The notes: generated by a model not told the origin, from the sequence alone. A stretch of DNA of 64,000 nt from Aquabacterium sp. A3 (GCF_038069945.1 NZ_JBBPEV010000001.1:496001-560000), one strand, 5' to 3'; positions 1 to 10,588 are shown, counted from the first letter of the stretch. Made by a program: numbers and translations.

Positions 1-678
1 AGCTTGCCAGCGCACAGCGAAGTCTGGGACCTGGAAGCCGGGCATGGCGAGTTGTTGGCCCTGATCAGCTCCGAACGGTCAGACATTCACCTCACATGCC
101 ACGAGCTGGATGCACGGGCCATGTCCTTCCTGGACATCAACCTTCATCGGATGGCGCACGAGTTGCAGCAAGCCCCCGTGGTGCTGTCGCGCCACCAGGT
201 ACTGGACCCTGCCCTGACGCTGCGTGATCGGTCGCCCACACCGGCGGGCTGTACCTGGCTGCGTGTGTGCGGAGAATCAGGTGCCCTGGAGTTTGAGCTC
301 ACTGCAGCATGGCTGCAGGCGCTGCAGCCAGACATTGTTCAAACCGCCTACCGCGGTGGCGCCGCCAGCGCGCCGCAGCGTGCCGTGATTTCGCAGCTGC
401 CCGAGTGGCACATGGCGCAGCATTGGGTGTTCGACAACTACGGCAACCTCATGCTGCAGACCGCATCGATCGAGGCCGTGCTGGCCTTGTGCGACTACCT
501 GGACCGGCAGGCCAACGGCCACGCCAGCCGCAGCATCTACCAACTGGACATCCTGTCGTGCCGGGACGCGGCCTGCGCGGTGTGCCATCAGGCCGCCACG
601 CAGCACCTGTCGCGCGAACACGTCCTCGTCCCAGAATCGAGCTCACACGTCGATCTGACAGAAAGACTGGCTGCATGA
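1..678 (+). CDS. FkbM-like SAM-dependent methyltransferase, 5' truncated by window edge
   Basis: The reading frame is open from the first base, so the N-terminus lies outside the window; 225 codons remain. The visible part has a degenerate FkbM methyltransferase layout: a motif-I-like DLEAGHGE near its start, an acidic HELDARA about 25 residues later, and a segment CTWLRVCGESGALEFEL followed by LQALQPDIVQ, which resembles the K-x-D-x-E-G-x-E block of FkbM proteins. It ends in WVFDNYGNLM, also typical of these proteins. Its stop codon overlaps the ATG of the next glycosyltransferase gene (ATGA), so the two are translationally coupled. FkbM enzymes usually O-methylate sugars or glycans; the substrate here is unknown. 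The family assignment is from motif resemblance only. Confidence 0.5.
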   Translation, partial: SLPAHSEVWDLEAGHGELLALISSERSDIHLTCHELDARAMSFLDINLHRMAHELQQAPVVLSRHQVLDPALTLRDRSPTPAGCTWLRVCGESGALEFELTAAWLQALQPDIVQTAYRGGAASAPQRAVISQLPEWHMAQHWVFDNYGNLMLQTASIEAVLALCDYLDRQANGHASRSIYQLDILSCRDAACAVCHQAATQHLSREHVLVPESSSHVDLTERLAA

Positions 679-1469
679 AAACACCCTACTTCACCATCAT
701 CATGCCCACGCACCGGCGCGCTGCGCTCTTGCGACGCTCACTGGGCAGTCTGCGATCCAACGACTTCAAAGACTTCCAGATCATCCTGGTGGCCGATGAG
801 ACGGACGCAGCCACCATGCAGGTGGCGGCCGAGTTGCTGGGCGATGACGATCTGTTCATCAAACGCAGTGGACCCAAAGGCCCCGCCGGCAGCCGCAACC
901 TTGGCATGGACCTGGCTCAAGGTCAGCGCATCATCTTTCTGGACGACGACGACGCGTTTCTGCCTCACTACCTGGGGCAGATGCACACGCTGTGCGAGCG
1001 CCATCCCCATGAGATCTTGTACGGCGACTTTCGCGTCATCGAGGAAGACCGCGAACAACCCCAGGCTCCAGCGCTGTCCGTTCAAGACTACAGCGTCGAA
1101 GGAATGAATCCGGAGACCATCTATGTCAAGAACTTCATACACAACCACACGGCCGTGTTTCCCCGGCACATGCTGCAGGGCAAACGGCAGGACGTGTACC
1201 TGTCGAGCCTGGAGGACTGGGACTTCCTGCTGTCGGTGAAGCACGAGTTTCCGGTGCGCCACTGCCCGGTACTGGGTGCAGTGATCTACAAGGATCGCGT
1301 CAACCCCGGCAATCGGCGCAGCACCACGCAACAAGCCAAAGATGCCACCGTCATTTCGGATTACCTCAGCATCTACAAGAAGTGGCGCGCCCCGACCGAA
1401 GCACTGAAGCTGGAGCGTCAAAAGTTGCTCACCAGCGTGGGCTTCACGCCGCCACTGGAATGGCTCTGA
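675..1469 (+). CDS. Glycosyltransferase family 2
   Basis: 264 aa GT-A fold glycosyltransferase. The N-terminus FTIIMPTHRRAALLRRSLGSL is the classic GT2 nucleotide-sugar binding start. The acidic cluster FLDDDDAF around residue 95 is the metal-binding DXD element, and LEDWDFLL near residue 180 is the ED/W region found in GT2 acceptor sites. There are no membrane segments, so it is likely cytoplasmic. The ATG overlaps the stop of the FkbM-like gene. It converges on a type I secretion operon, so the pair may modify a secreted surface protein or a polysaccharide; that link is inference from position alone. Confidence 0.85.
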   Translation: MKTPYFTIIMPTHRRAALLRRSLGSLRSNDFKDFQIILVADETDAATMQVAAELLGDDDLFIKRSGPKGPAGSRNLGMDLAQGQRIIFLDDDDAFLPHYLGQMHTLCERHPHEILYGDFRVIEEDREQPQAPALSVQDYSVEGMNPETIYVKNFIHNHTAVFPRHMLQGKRQDVYLSSLEDWDFLLSVKHEFPVRHCPVLGAVIYKDRVNPGNRRSTTQQAKDATVISDYLSIYKKWRAPTEALKLERQKLLTSVGFTPPLEWL

Positions 1470-1483
1470 TCCGTGCGTGACGA

Positions 1484-1505
1484 CAGGGCGCCAACCGGCG
1501 CCCTG
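1484..1505. terminator. Hairpin between convergent genes
   Basis: Perfect 9-bp stem CAGGGCGCC/GGCGCCCTG with an AACC loop in the 38-bp gap between the glycosyltransferase and the outer membrane channel gene. There is no strong T-tract on either side, so termination may be weak or Rho-assisted. Confidence 0.5.
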
Positions 1506-1507
1506 GT

Positions 1508-2893
1508 TCATTGGGGCCGCAACCAGCCCAGCACACCACCACCCAGCGACCGCATCTGCGAATTGGCCAGGTAGCCGTCATACAGCGCATTGACGTAGGC
1601 CACCCGAAGGTTGAAGTGATCGCTTTCAGAAGACATCACATCGAACAGCGAGCGGCGACCCAGTTGGGCCCATTGTTGAAACGTGGCCTGGCGCACCCTG
1701 TCGCTTTCGCGAAGCACGTCCACCAGGCGCCGTGCACGGTCGAAGGCCGACGTGGCAGCCTCATGCAGCTCGCCCACCCGGGCCACCCTCATATTGGTGA
1801 ACTCTTCATACTGAAAGCGCGCAGCCTCTGCCCGACGCACCGCGGCCAGTGACGCCGACTCGGTGGCGCCGCCGTCAAACAGGTTGTAGCTCAAGGAGAC
1901 GCCGGCCTGCACACTGGCTGCCTTGTCTTCGCCGCGCCAACTGCCCGAGCCGGTGACCACCCAGTTCAGCTGTGGCCGCTGCGCTGCCGAGGTCACCGCC
2001 GCCAGATGCTCGCTGGCCTGAACCTGCGCCCGAAAGGACTGGAAGTCGTAGCCTTGATCCAGCTTGCGCAACACCTCGCCCGAATCCAGGATCTTCACCA
2101 AGGCGCCAGCGATTCCGTCTCCGGCCGCGGCTTCTGCCCCGACATAGCGGCTCAGGCGCGCCTCCAGCTGGCGAGACAAAGACAGCGCCGTGTCGCGCGC
2201 CAACTCGGCCTGCGACAAGCTCTTGCGAGCCTGGTTGAGCTCACTGGCTCGGCCGCGATCTTCAGAAACGATGTCCTCCAGCATGCCCACCAGGCAGGCC
2301 ATCTTGCGCACATGCTGCTGAAACACCTGCCCTTGCATGCGGTAGCGATTGCGTTCCAGCGCCGTGCTGATGGTCTCCAGCAGCACCTGCTCTTGCGCTT
2401 GAAACAGGCCCGCACGTGCGGCCTTGCTCAACTGCTGGCGCCACAAGGCGAGCTGCTGCTGACGTCCGCCGTCATACAACACGCCCATGACGTTCACGCC
2501 CCCCTGGGCCTGCAAGGCCTGATCGCGGGGGCTGCCGGTTTCACGCCAGACGGTGGGCCCCACCGTGGCGTTCACATAAGCCTGTGGGCGCGCACGGGCG
2601 ATGACCTCCTGCAGGTCCAGCTCGGCGGCCTCGGCCAACAGCCGTTGCGCGCCCACCTGGGCGCTGCGGCGCAAAGCGGCATCGGCCAGGCCTTGCAATT
2701 GCTCTGCAGGTGGCCGCTGATCGATGGCGCGCAGTGGCGCATCAGCATCCTGCCCGGACTGGATGATGTCGCGCAGCCCCTTTTTCAAAGGAATGGGACA
2801 ACCGGCTTGCGCATGCGCCGACACCATGCCCACGGCCAGCCCCAGCGTCACGAGCAGCCGCCCTGCCTTACTCATCAAGCACTCAACGCTCAC
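1508..2893 (-). CDS. TolC-family outer membrane channel of type I secretion (LapE-like)
   Basis: 461 aa with a signal peptide (hydrophobic LLVTLGLAVGMVSAHAQA) followed by two TolC/OEP repeats rich in coiled coil. It forms the outer membrane exit duct for a tripartite type I secretion system. The start is GTG at 2893: an AAGGAGG Shine-Dalgarno lies 6 nt upstream, stronger than anything before the alternative internal ATG. The start overlaps the end of the HlyD gene by 11 bp, making it the last gene of a lapB-lapC-lapE-like operon. The cysteine just after the predicted cleavage site (AQAGC) could be read as a lipobox, but the context is poor. Confidence 0.88.
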   Translation of the reverse strand: MSVECLMSKAGRLLVTLGLAVGMVSAHAQAGCPIPLKKGLRDIIQSGQDADAPLRAIDQRPPAEQLQGLADAALRRSAQVGAQRLLAEAAELDLQEVIARARPQAYVNATVGPTVWRETGSPRDQALQAQGGVNVMGVLYDGGRQQQLALWRQQLSKAARAGLFQAQEQVLLETISTALERNRYRMQGQVFQQHVRKMACLVGMLEDIVSEDRGRASELNQARKSLSQAELARDTALSLSRQLEARLSRYVGAEAAAGDGIAGALVKILDSGEVLRKLDQGYDFQSFRAQVQASEHLAAVTSAAQRPQLNWVVTGSGSWRGEDKAASVQAGVSLSYNLFDGGATESASLAAVRRAEAARFQYEEFTNMRVARVGELHEAATSAFDRARRLVDVLRESDRVRQATFQQWAQLGRRSLFDVMSSESDHFNLRVAYVNALYDGYLANSQMRSLGGGVLGWLRPQ

Positions 2894-4112
2894 GGAACGC
2901 CTCCTTGGAGCGAAGCACGGGTTTGAGCAGAAACTGCAGGACGGAGCGCTCGCCCGTGCGGATTTCCACGCGCGCCGTCATGCCGGGGATCACGTCGAGC
3001 GCTTTTCCCCTGGCTTCGATCCTAGGCTGCTCGGAACGAATCAAAACCCGGTAATAAGTCCGGTCTGGGGCCCCACTTTTGGGATCATCACCCAGGGCAT
3101 CCGGTGATATGTACTCCACGGTGCCCTTCAGGCCACCGTAGGTGTAGTAGTCAAACGCGGTGAGCTTGACCTCAGCCGGCAAGCCCACCTTCACGAAGCC
3201 GATGTCAGCGGGTTTCACCCTGGCCTCCACCAGCACCTTGGGCGTCACGGGCACGATCTCCATGATCGTGGCACCGGCGGGCACCACCCCCCCCACCGTG
3301 GCCAGGCGAATGTCCTTGACCATGCCGCGCACTGGTGAATGAATGACCGTGCGCTTGAGCACATCCTGCTTGACCACCATCTGCTCGTCAAGCTGCGCCA
3401 GCTCGTTGCGCACCTTCACAGCCTCCAGGCTCGCCTCCTGCCGAAATCGGTTGACGCGATCCTGGATCTGCAACTCGAAGTCGTTGGCCTGGCGGCGCAA
3501 GCGCATCACCTCCACCTCGGACATCAATCCCCGGGCTGCCATTCGTTGCGCCATCTCGAGCTCTCGGCGGATCAGGGCCAGGCTTCGGCGGTTGACCTCG
3601 ATGGCCTCGTCCAGGGCCTGCCGCCGGGTCATGAACGCTTCGCGCTCACCCGCGATGATCTGCGTTTGCTCGTCGAGCGCTGCATCGAACTCCAGCGGCT
3701 GTCCGCTGGATTCGGCCGACAGCCGGGCCAAGGCGCCCAGCAGCGCCAGGCGGCGTGCCTCGCCTTCGTTTTGCTGAGCTTCCACGCGGGTGGGGTCGAG
3801 TTGCAGCAAAGGCTGCCCGATTTGAACCAGATCGCCCTCGCGCACCAGGATCTGACTCAGGATGCCCCCCTCCAGACTGGCGATCGCCTGCTCGCGCCCG
3901 TCCGGAATGATGCGTCCTTCTGCCCGGGTGATTTCGTCAACGCGCGCCAGTCCGGCCCACACCAGCCCCACCACCACCACCGCGCACATCAGGTAAAGCG
4001 CCCAGGTGCCTCGGGGGGTGCGCTCCACCAGTTCTGCATCCTTGAGGCCGGTCAGAAACTCCTGATCACCGGGGTGCAACACCCCATCGCGCGAACGCCA
4101 GCGCATTGCCAC
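2883..4112 (-). CDS. HlyD-family periplasmic adaptor of type I secretion (LapC-like)
   Basis: 409 aa membrane fusion protein. One N-terminal transmembrane helix (about residues 38-58, ALYLMCAVVVVGLVWAGLA) follows a short cytoplasmic segment. Then come a lipoyl half-motif (EGGILSQILVREGDLVQIGQPLLQLD), a long alpha-helical hairpin and the C-terminal beta-barrel containing HSPVRGMVKDI, all typical of TIGR01843. It bridges the inner-membrane ABC transporter and the TolC channel. The start is GTG at 4112 (MAMRW); an ATG two codons in is an alternative. It begins 3 bp after the ABC transporter stop, so it is cotranscribed with it. Confidence 0.9.
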   Translation of the reverse strand: MAMRWRSRDGVLHPGDQEFLTGLKDAELVERTPRGTWALYLMCAVVVVGLVWAGLARVDEITRAEGRIIPDGREQAIASLEGGILSQILVREGDLVQIGQPLLQLDPTRVEAQQNEGEARRLALLGALARLSAESSGQPLEFDAALDEQTQIIAGEREAFMTRRQALDEAIEVNRRSLALIRRELEMAQRMAARGLMSEVEVMRLRRQANDFELQIQDRVNRFRQEASLEAVKVRNELAQLDEQMVVKQDVLKRTVIHSPVRGMVKDIRLATVGGVVPAGATIMEIVPVTPKVLVEARVKPADIGFVKVGLPAEVKLTAFDYYTYGGLKGTVEYISPDALGDDPKSGAPDRTYYRVLIRSEQPRIEARGKALDVIPGMTARVEIRTGERSVLQFLLKPVLRSKEAFRER

Positions 4113-4115
4113 GGA

Positions 4116-6398
4116 TCAGCCCCCTGCCGCCATGGCCACAGGCTCAGGCTCGCGAGACTCCGGCGTTGGCACGGGCCGCACCGGCGAGGGCTTGGCCGCC
4201 TGACCCGCCAACGCTGCCAGCACCTGGGCCTTGGGGCCATCCGCCAGGATGCGCCCGCCGTCCACCACGATCACCCGGTCAACCACGTCCAGCATCGCGG
4301 GCCGGTGGGTGACCACCACCAAGGTTCGATCACCCACGGCCGACTTGAGGTGGCGAATGAAACTGGTTTCGGCCTGCGCATCCATGGAGCTGGTGGGCTC
4401 ATCGAGCAACAGCACCTGAGGCTTGGTGACCAGACACCTCGCCAGGGCCACCAGTTGACGCTGTCCACCCGACAACAAGAACCCGGACTCTCCCACGGGC
4501 ATGTCGTAGCCCATCGGATGGGCCGCCGCGATGCGCTCAAGCCCCGTGAGCTTGGCCACGTCCAGGAAGATGTCCATGTCGGCATGCGCACGCCCCAGGA
4601 ACACGTTTTCCTTGAGCGTGCCTTGAAACAGCCTGGGATCCTGGGAAACAAAGCCCACCTTGGCCCGGAAGTCTGCAGGCTCGATCTGCCGAAGATCGAT
4701 GCCATCGACCTCGACAAAGCCATCGCTGGGCTGGTACAGCCCCGCCATGAGACGCAAAATGGTGGACTTGCCACTGCCGATGCGTCCCAGCAGGGCCACC
4801 CGCTCGCCCGGCTGGATGTCGATGCTCACGCCCTTGAGCACCGTGGGGGCGTGCTGACGCGATCCCTGCGGATAAGCAAAACGCACGTCGTGCAGGCCGA
4901 TCTGCCCACGCAAGGACGGCCTGGGCAGGTACTGCCTGGACGGGTCACGCTCCAGCGGCAGGGCCATCATCTGATTCAGAGAGATCAAGGCCGCCTTGGC
5001 CGCCTGGTACCTGGAACCCAGGTTGACGATGCTGCCCAGGGGCCCCACCGCCCGCATGCCCAGCATGACCGATGCGATCAAGGCACCCGCCGTGAGCTGA
5101 CCATCGTTGATGAGGTGCACCCCCCACACGAGCATGATCACCGTGATGAGTTGCTGCGCCACCATGGCGAAGTTGTTGATCCAGCTGGCCAGTGATCGCG
5201 CCCGCAAGGCAGACACCGCCGCCGCCGCATTGGCTTCTTCGTAGCGTTGGGTGAAGTGCCCTTGCGCTCCGGCCGCACGCACGTCCTCGATGCCTTCAAC
5301 GGCCTCGATCAAGGTGCCATGCAGATCCGCCTGCAGGTGCATGTTGTTGCTCATGTGCCGCCGCAAGACACTCTGGATGCCCCAGGTCATGGCCAACAAG
5401 ACAGGCACGGCCACCAGCAGCACCAGCACCATCGGCCCGCCCACCAGCCAGATCACGACGATGAACAGCAACACGAACGGCACATCGGTCAAGGCCGCAA
5501 TGGAGGCGGAGGCCGAGAAATCACGCACCACTTCGATTTGCTGCAATCGATGTGCAAAGGCCCCCGCCGACTCGGGCCGATGCTCCAGCCGGATGTTGAG
5601 CGCATGCTGAAACAGCATGGAGGCCAGTTTGAGGTCTGCTTTCTTGCCCGCCGTGTCCAGCAAATGGCTGCGCATCTGACGCGCCGTCAAGTCGAACACG
5701 ATGGCCAGCAAGGCCCCCGCCGCCAAGGACCACAGGGTGACAAAGGCCTGATTGGGAATGACGCGGTCGTACACCACCGAGGTGAACAAACTGGTTGCGA
5801 TCATCATCACATTGCTGAGCATGGCCGCCAGCATCGCCGAGCGGTAATACGGCAGGAACCGACGCAAGGTGCTCCACAGCCAGTGCTGGCCGCTGTCCGG
5901 CGCCTCCTGACGGCCCTGACGGGCGCCCGGCTTGACCGCGGCAATCAAGGCGTAGCCCGAGTACTCGGCCAGCAACTCCTCTTCGGTCGCTGAGCACACC
6001 TCGTTGCCACCGGCGCCTGGCATCAACACCTCATAGCGGACCGGCTCGCGCCGCCCCTTGCCAGGCACGCGACGCAAGACGATGCACGCATCACCATTGC
6101 GCAACAGCAACACCACCGGCATCAACAGGCTCAGGATCTTGCCCGGCGGCCGCTTGACCAGCGACGCACTGAATCCGGCCTGGCGCAGCACGGTCAAGGC
6201 CTGCGGTGGCGTCAGGACGCCATCGACCGAAACCCCCTCCAGCAGCGCATGTTCCGAGCGTTCCAGGCCGTGGTGACGGCACAACCAGGACACCGCTTCC
6301 AGCAGCGGATCGACGCCGTCGCGCGCGGCCACGGGCGACGCACCTGGATCAGGTGCGACAGACTCGTCTGGCAGTTGCGGTTCGATGGGAGATTCCAC
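4116..6398 (-). CDS. Type I secretion ABC transporter with degenerate C39-like domain (LapB/LssB type)
   Basis: About 760 aa. An N-terminal C39-peptidase-like domain (DPLLEAVSWLCRHHGLERSE...) lacks the catalytic Gln and Cys positions of active bacteriocin-processing domains, as in LapB/HlyB exporters. It is followed by six transmembrane helices and a C-terminal ATPase with Walker A GRIGSGKST, signature LSGGQRQ and Walker B VLLLDEPTSSMD. This layout matches TIGR03375, which exports giant RTX adhesins of the LapA kind with an uncleaved C-terminal signal. The adhesin gene is not in the window. I chose GTG at 6398 because a longer in-frame start (TTG 6503) would run into the tRNA terminator; the start is uncertain and has only a weak GGAA upstream. 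Confidence 0.88.
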   Translation of the reverse strand: MESPIEPQLPDESVAPDPGASPVAARDGVDPLLEAVSWLCRHHGLERSEHALLEGVSVDGVLTPPQALTVLRQAGFSASLVKRPPGKILSLLMPVVLLLRNGDACIVLRRVPGKGRREPVRYEVLMPGAGGNEVCSATEEELLAEYSGYALIAAVKPGARQGRQEAPDSGQHWLWSTLRRFLPYYRSAMLAAMLSNVMMIATSLFTSVVYDRVIPNQAFVTLWSLAAGALLAIVFDLTARQMRSHLLDTAGKKADLKLASMLFQHALNIRLEHRPESAGAFAHRLQQIEVVRDFSASASIAALTDVPFVLLFIVVIWLVGGPMVLVLLVAVPVLLAMTWGIQSVLRRHMSNNMHLQADLHGTLIEAVEGIEDVRAAGAQGHFTQRYEEANAAAAVSALRARSLASWINNFAMVAQQLITVIMLVWGVHLINDGQLTAGALIASVMLGMRAVGPLGSIVNLGSRYQAAKAALISLNQMMALPLERDPSRQYLPRPSLRGQIGLHDVRFAYPQGSRQHAPTVLKGVSIDIQPGERVALLGRIGSGKSTILRLMAGLYQPSDGFVEVDGIDLRQIEPADFRAKVGFVSQDPRLFQGTLKENVFLGRAHADMDIFLDVAKLTGLERIAAAHPMGYDMPVGESGFLLSGGQRQLVALARCLVTKPQVLLLDEPTSSMDAQAETSFIRHLKSAVGDRTLVVVTHRPAMLDVVDRVIVVDGGRILADGPKAQVLAALAGQAAKPSPVRPVPTPESREPEPVAMAAGG

Positions 6399-6500
6399 GG
6401 TGTACGGCGTTCCATGTCGACGTACAACGGATCCTAGGGAAGACCATGCGCCCCCACCGCGCTCAAAAGCGGCCGGATTGGGGTGCAATTCAAGGAGCCA

Positions 6501-6533
6501 CAAAGCAAAAGAGCAGCTCGGTGAGCTGCTCTT
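6501..6533 (-). terminator. Rho-independent terminator of tRNA-Gly copy 1
   Basis: Perfect 10-bp stem AAGAGCAGCT/AGCTGCTCTT with a 5-nt loop. On the minus strand it is followed by TTTTGCTTTG. It lies 9 bp beyond the 3' end of the tRNA-Gly gene and before the secretion operon. Confidence 0.85.
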
Positions 6534-6534
6534 C

Positions 6535-6682
6535 TTGAATGTGGAGCGGGATAAGAGGCTCGAACTCTCGACCTATACCTTGGCAAGGTATCGCTCTACC
6601 AACTGAGCTAATCCCGCAGGGGGTTCACTGGTTTGTTTTCACTGTTGGTGCAGTGATCAGCGAAGACCTGAACTATACAACA
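6535..6682. repeat. 148-bp direct repeat, copy 1 (tRNA-Gly plus leader and -10)
   Basis: This segment recurs at 7982-8129 in the same orientation, at the same length and with only a few mismatches, all outside the tRNA. It covers the tRNA-Gly gene, its 5' leader and the -10 box, ending at the shared ACTATACAACA. The terminators outside it are unrelated in sequence, which sets the repeat boundary. Confidence 0.85.
6542..6617 (-). tRNA. tRNA-Gly (GCC), copy 1
   Basis: 76 nt including an encoded CCA. The acceptor pairs GCGGGAT/ATCCCGC. The D-arm is AGCTCAGTTGGTAGAGC, the anticodon stem ATACC/GGTAT encloses loop TTGCCAA (anticodon GCC), and the T-arm contains GTTCGAGCC. The gene is identical to the second copy at 7989-8064. 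Confidence 0.97.
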
Positions 6683-6701
6683 ATTTTCCGGGCTTACGCA
6701 A
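6672..6701 (-). promoter_or_regulatory. Sigma-70 promoter of tRNA-Gly copy 1
   Basis: On the minus strand, -35 TTGCGT and -10 TATAGT are separated by 18 bp, placing the start about 48 nt upstream of the mature tRNA. The -10 and the transcribed leader are conserved in the second copy, while the -35 flank differs. Confidence 0.6.
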
Positions 6702-6782
6702 GCCAGGCCAGGCGCTGCACAAAAAACACACCGCTGTTGCGCAAAGGTCACCTCGCGCCAGGCACGTACACTTCAGACCCAG

Positions 6783-6874
6783 GCCCCGGTGGTGAAACCG
6801 GTAGACACAGCGGACTTAAACTCCGCCGCTTCCAGAAATGGGGCGTGCCGGTTCGATTCCGGCCCGGGGCACCA
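6783..6874 (+). tRNA. tRNA-Leu (TAA)
   Basis: 92 nt with encoded CCA. Acceptor GCCCCGG/CCGGGGC, anticodon stem GCGGA/TCCGC with loop containing TAA, a long class II variable arm as expected for leucine, and T-arm GGTTCGATTCC. It is the only plus-strand tRNA in the cluster. Its CCA end directly abuts the stop codon of the convergent methyltransferase gene, leaving no room for an intergenic terminator. Confidence 0.96.
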
Positions 6875-7675
6875 TCAGCTCAGTTGGTACAAGGTGGTGC
6901 GAATCACCCCACCGGTTTCAGGCACCTCACACAGGCGCTGCTCTTGTACTGGCCGCAGATCAAAGGGGGCATGGGTCAACACCACCCCGCTGTCGATCCC
7001 GTGGCGGATGTTGCGCCCAGCCGGCTTGTCCAGGTTGGGCACAAACGGCTCGTGTGCGGGCAAATGTTCGGTCAGCACCAGGTAACGGTAGGTCTGCTGG
7101 ATTTTGTGCAGTGCTGCGGCAATCTGCGCATTGGAGAGGTGCTGGAACACCTGGCGCACGAACACCACCTCGGCGGGCGGCAACTCATCCGCGCTGAGGT
7201 CCAGCACCCGGAAATCCACATCCAGGTGGGCGTGCGCCTGACGGTGGTGCGCAATCAGTGCCGGCACGATGTCGCACGCGGTGTAACGCGCGCAGGCCGG
7301 GCGTATCTGAGCGCCCACCCTGAAGTCACCACAGCCGAGGTCCACCACGTCTGGCCGACGCCCCAAACGCTCCAGAAAGGCCGTCACGGCCTGCACATAA
7401 GGGGTGACGACCGCAGCATCGCGTGAGCCCGTGCCCGAATAAAACCGGTCGTGAGGGTCTGCGCTGCGGCCCCAATGGCCCTCTTCGTAAATCTTGCTGA
7501 ACACCTCCTGGGTGTTCATGCCTTTGAACGTGAGCCATTCCTGAAAGCTGTGCCAATCCTGCGCGGACCTTCCCTGGGCCCGAGCCGCCAGCGCCTCCAC
7601 GTTGGGCGCCAATTCAGGGTGCCTGGACAACACATGGTTGACCATCTCCAGCACGGTGCGTTCGATCTGCTGCAT
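6875..7675 (-). CDS. Class I SAM-dependent methyltransferase, unknown substrate
   Basis: 266 aa. The C-terminal two thirds are a Rossmann methyltransferase with motif I VVDLGCGDFRVG, motif II acidic residue in YTACDIVP, and motif IV-like VVFVRQVFQHLSNAQIAAAL. The N-terminal third (about 90 aa) is helical and unassigned. ATG 7675 was chosen because GGAAGGG sits 6 nt upstream; a longer frame lacks a ribosome binding site. The gene sits alone inside a tRNA cluster, between tRNA-Leu and tRNA-Cys, with its stop codon touching the tRNA-Leu CCA. Position suggests later insertion into the cluster. The target (protein, RNA or small molecule) cannot be told from sequence. Confidence 0.82.
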   Translation of the reverse strand: MQQIERTVLEMVNHVLSRHPELAPNVEALAARAQGRSAQDWHSFQEWLTFKGMNTQEVFSKIYEEGHWGRSADPHDRFYSGTGSRDAAVVTPYVQAVTAFLERLGRRPDVVDLGCGDFRVGAQIRPACARYTACDIVPALIAHHRQAHAHLDVDFRVLDLSADELPPAEVVFVRQVFQHLSNAQIAAALHKIQQTYRYLVLTEHLPAHEPFVPNLDKPAGRNIRHGIDSGVVLTHAPFDLRPVQEQRLCEVPETGGVIRTTLYQLS

Positions 7676-7765
7676 GCAAGGCCCTTCCAGGGATGAAACG
7701 CATGCAGTGTGCCGCTGCGCCCTGAAGCACAAATGAGCGAGATGAGGCACAAATCAGCCGCATCA

Positions 7766-7801
7766 GAAAAAAACCCCGTCCCAGCAGAACTGGAACGGGG
7801 T
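7766..7801 (-). terminator. Rho-independent terminator of tRNA-Cys
   Basis: Stem ACCCCGT-C-CCAG against CTGG-A-ACGGGGT (11 pairs, one mismatch), followed on the minus strand by a run of T (positions 7773-7767). It lies 3 bp beyond the tRNA-Cys 3' end. Confidence 0.9.
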
Positions 7802-7804
7802 GTC

Positions 7805-7878
7805 TGGAGGCGCGGGCCGGAGTCGAACCGACCTACACGGATTTGCAATCCGGTGCATAACCGCTTTGCTACCGCGCC
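7805..7878 (-). tRNA. tRNA-Cys (GCA)
   Basis: 74 nt with encoded CCA. Acceptor GGCGCGG pairs with CCGCGCC, the anticodon loop carries GCA, and the T-arm contains GGTTCGACTCC. It lies downstream of the second tRNA-Gly and has its own strong terminator. Confidence 0.96.
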
Positions 7879-7955
7879 AAAAACCGATGCGTATCTGACA
7901 ACTGTCCAGGCGCTGTTGTACCTGAACTGGCGAGCCTTTGCAGGCCACCTGGAAA

Positions 7956-7983
7956 AAAGGGAAGCTTTGAAGGGCTTCCCTTT
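7956..7983 (-). terminator. Rho-independent terminator of tRNA-Gly copy 2
   Basis: 10-bp stem AAAGGGAAGC/GCTTCCCTTT with an 8-nt loop. On the minus strand six T follow directly. It separates tRNA-Gly from tRNA-Cys and is unrelated in sequence to the terminator of copy 1. Confidence 0.88.
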
Positions 7984-8129
7984 GAATTTGGAGCGGGATA
8001 AGAGGCTCGAACTCTCGACCTATACCTTGGCAAGGTATCGCTCTACCAACTGAGCTAATCCCGCAGGGGTTTCACTGACTTGTGTTCACTGTTGGTGCAG
8101 TGATCAGCGAAGACCTGAACTATACAACA
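7982..8129. repeat. 148-bp direct repeat, copy 2
   Basis: Partner of 6535-6682. The two copies flank about 1.3 kb holding tRNA-Leu(TAA), the methyltransferase gene and tRNA-Cys. Homologous recombination between them would delete that interval. Confidence 0.85.
7989..8064 (-). tRNA. tRNA-Gly (GCC), copy 2
   Basis: 76 nt, identical to the copy at 6542-6617, including the encoded CCA and the GCC anticodon. Confidence 0.97.
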
Positions 8130-8148
8130 TTTTTGATGTGTCGCTCAA
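8119..8148 (-). promoter_or_regulatory. Sigma-70 promoter of tRNA-Gly copy 2
   Basis: -35 TTGAGC and -10 TATAGT with an 18-bp spacer on the minus strand, in the gap downstream of lon. The -10 region is shared with copy 1; the -35 lies beyond the repeat and is unique. Confidence 0.6.
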
Positions 8149-8164
8149 GCCTTCGCTGGGTGTG

Positions 8165-10588
<2,424 letters not shown>

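Noticed and set aside
3339..5195. Plus-strand open frame of over 600 codons antisense to the secretion operon
   Set aside because: Complement of conserved ABC and HlyD coding sequence, low-complexity translation and no ribosome binding site.
4116..6398. Bacteriocin-type exporter with an active C39 leader peptidase
   Set aside because: The conserved catalytic Gln/Cys positions are missing from the N-terminal domain, so it fits the LapB/HlyB type without processing activity.
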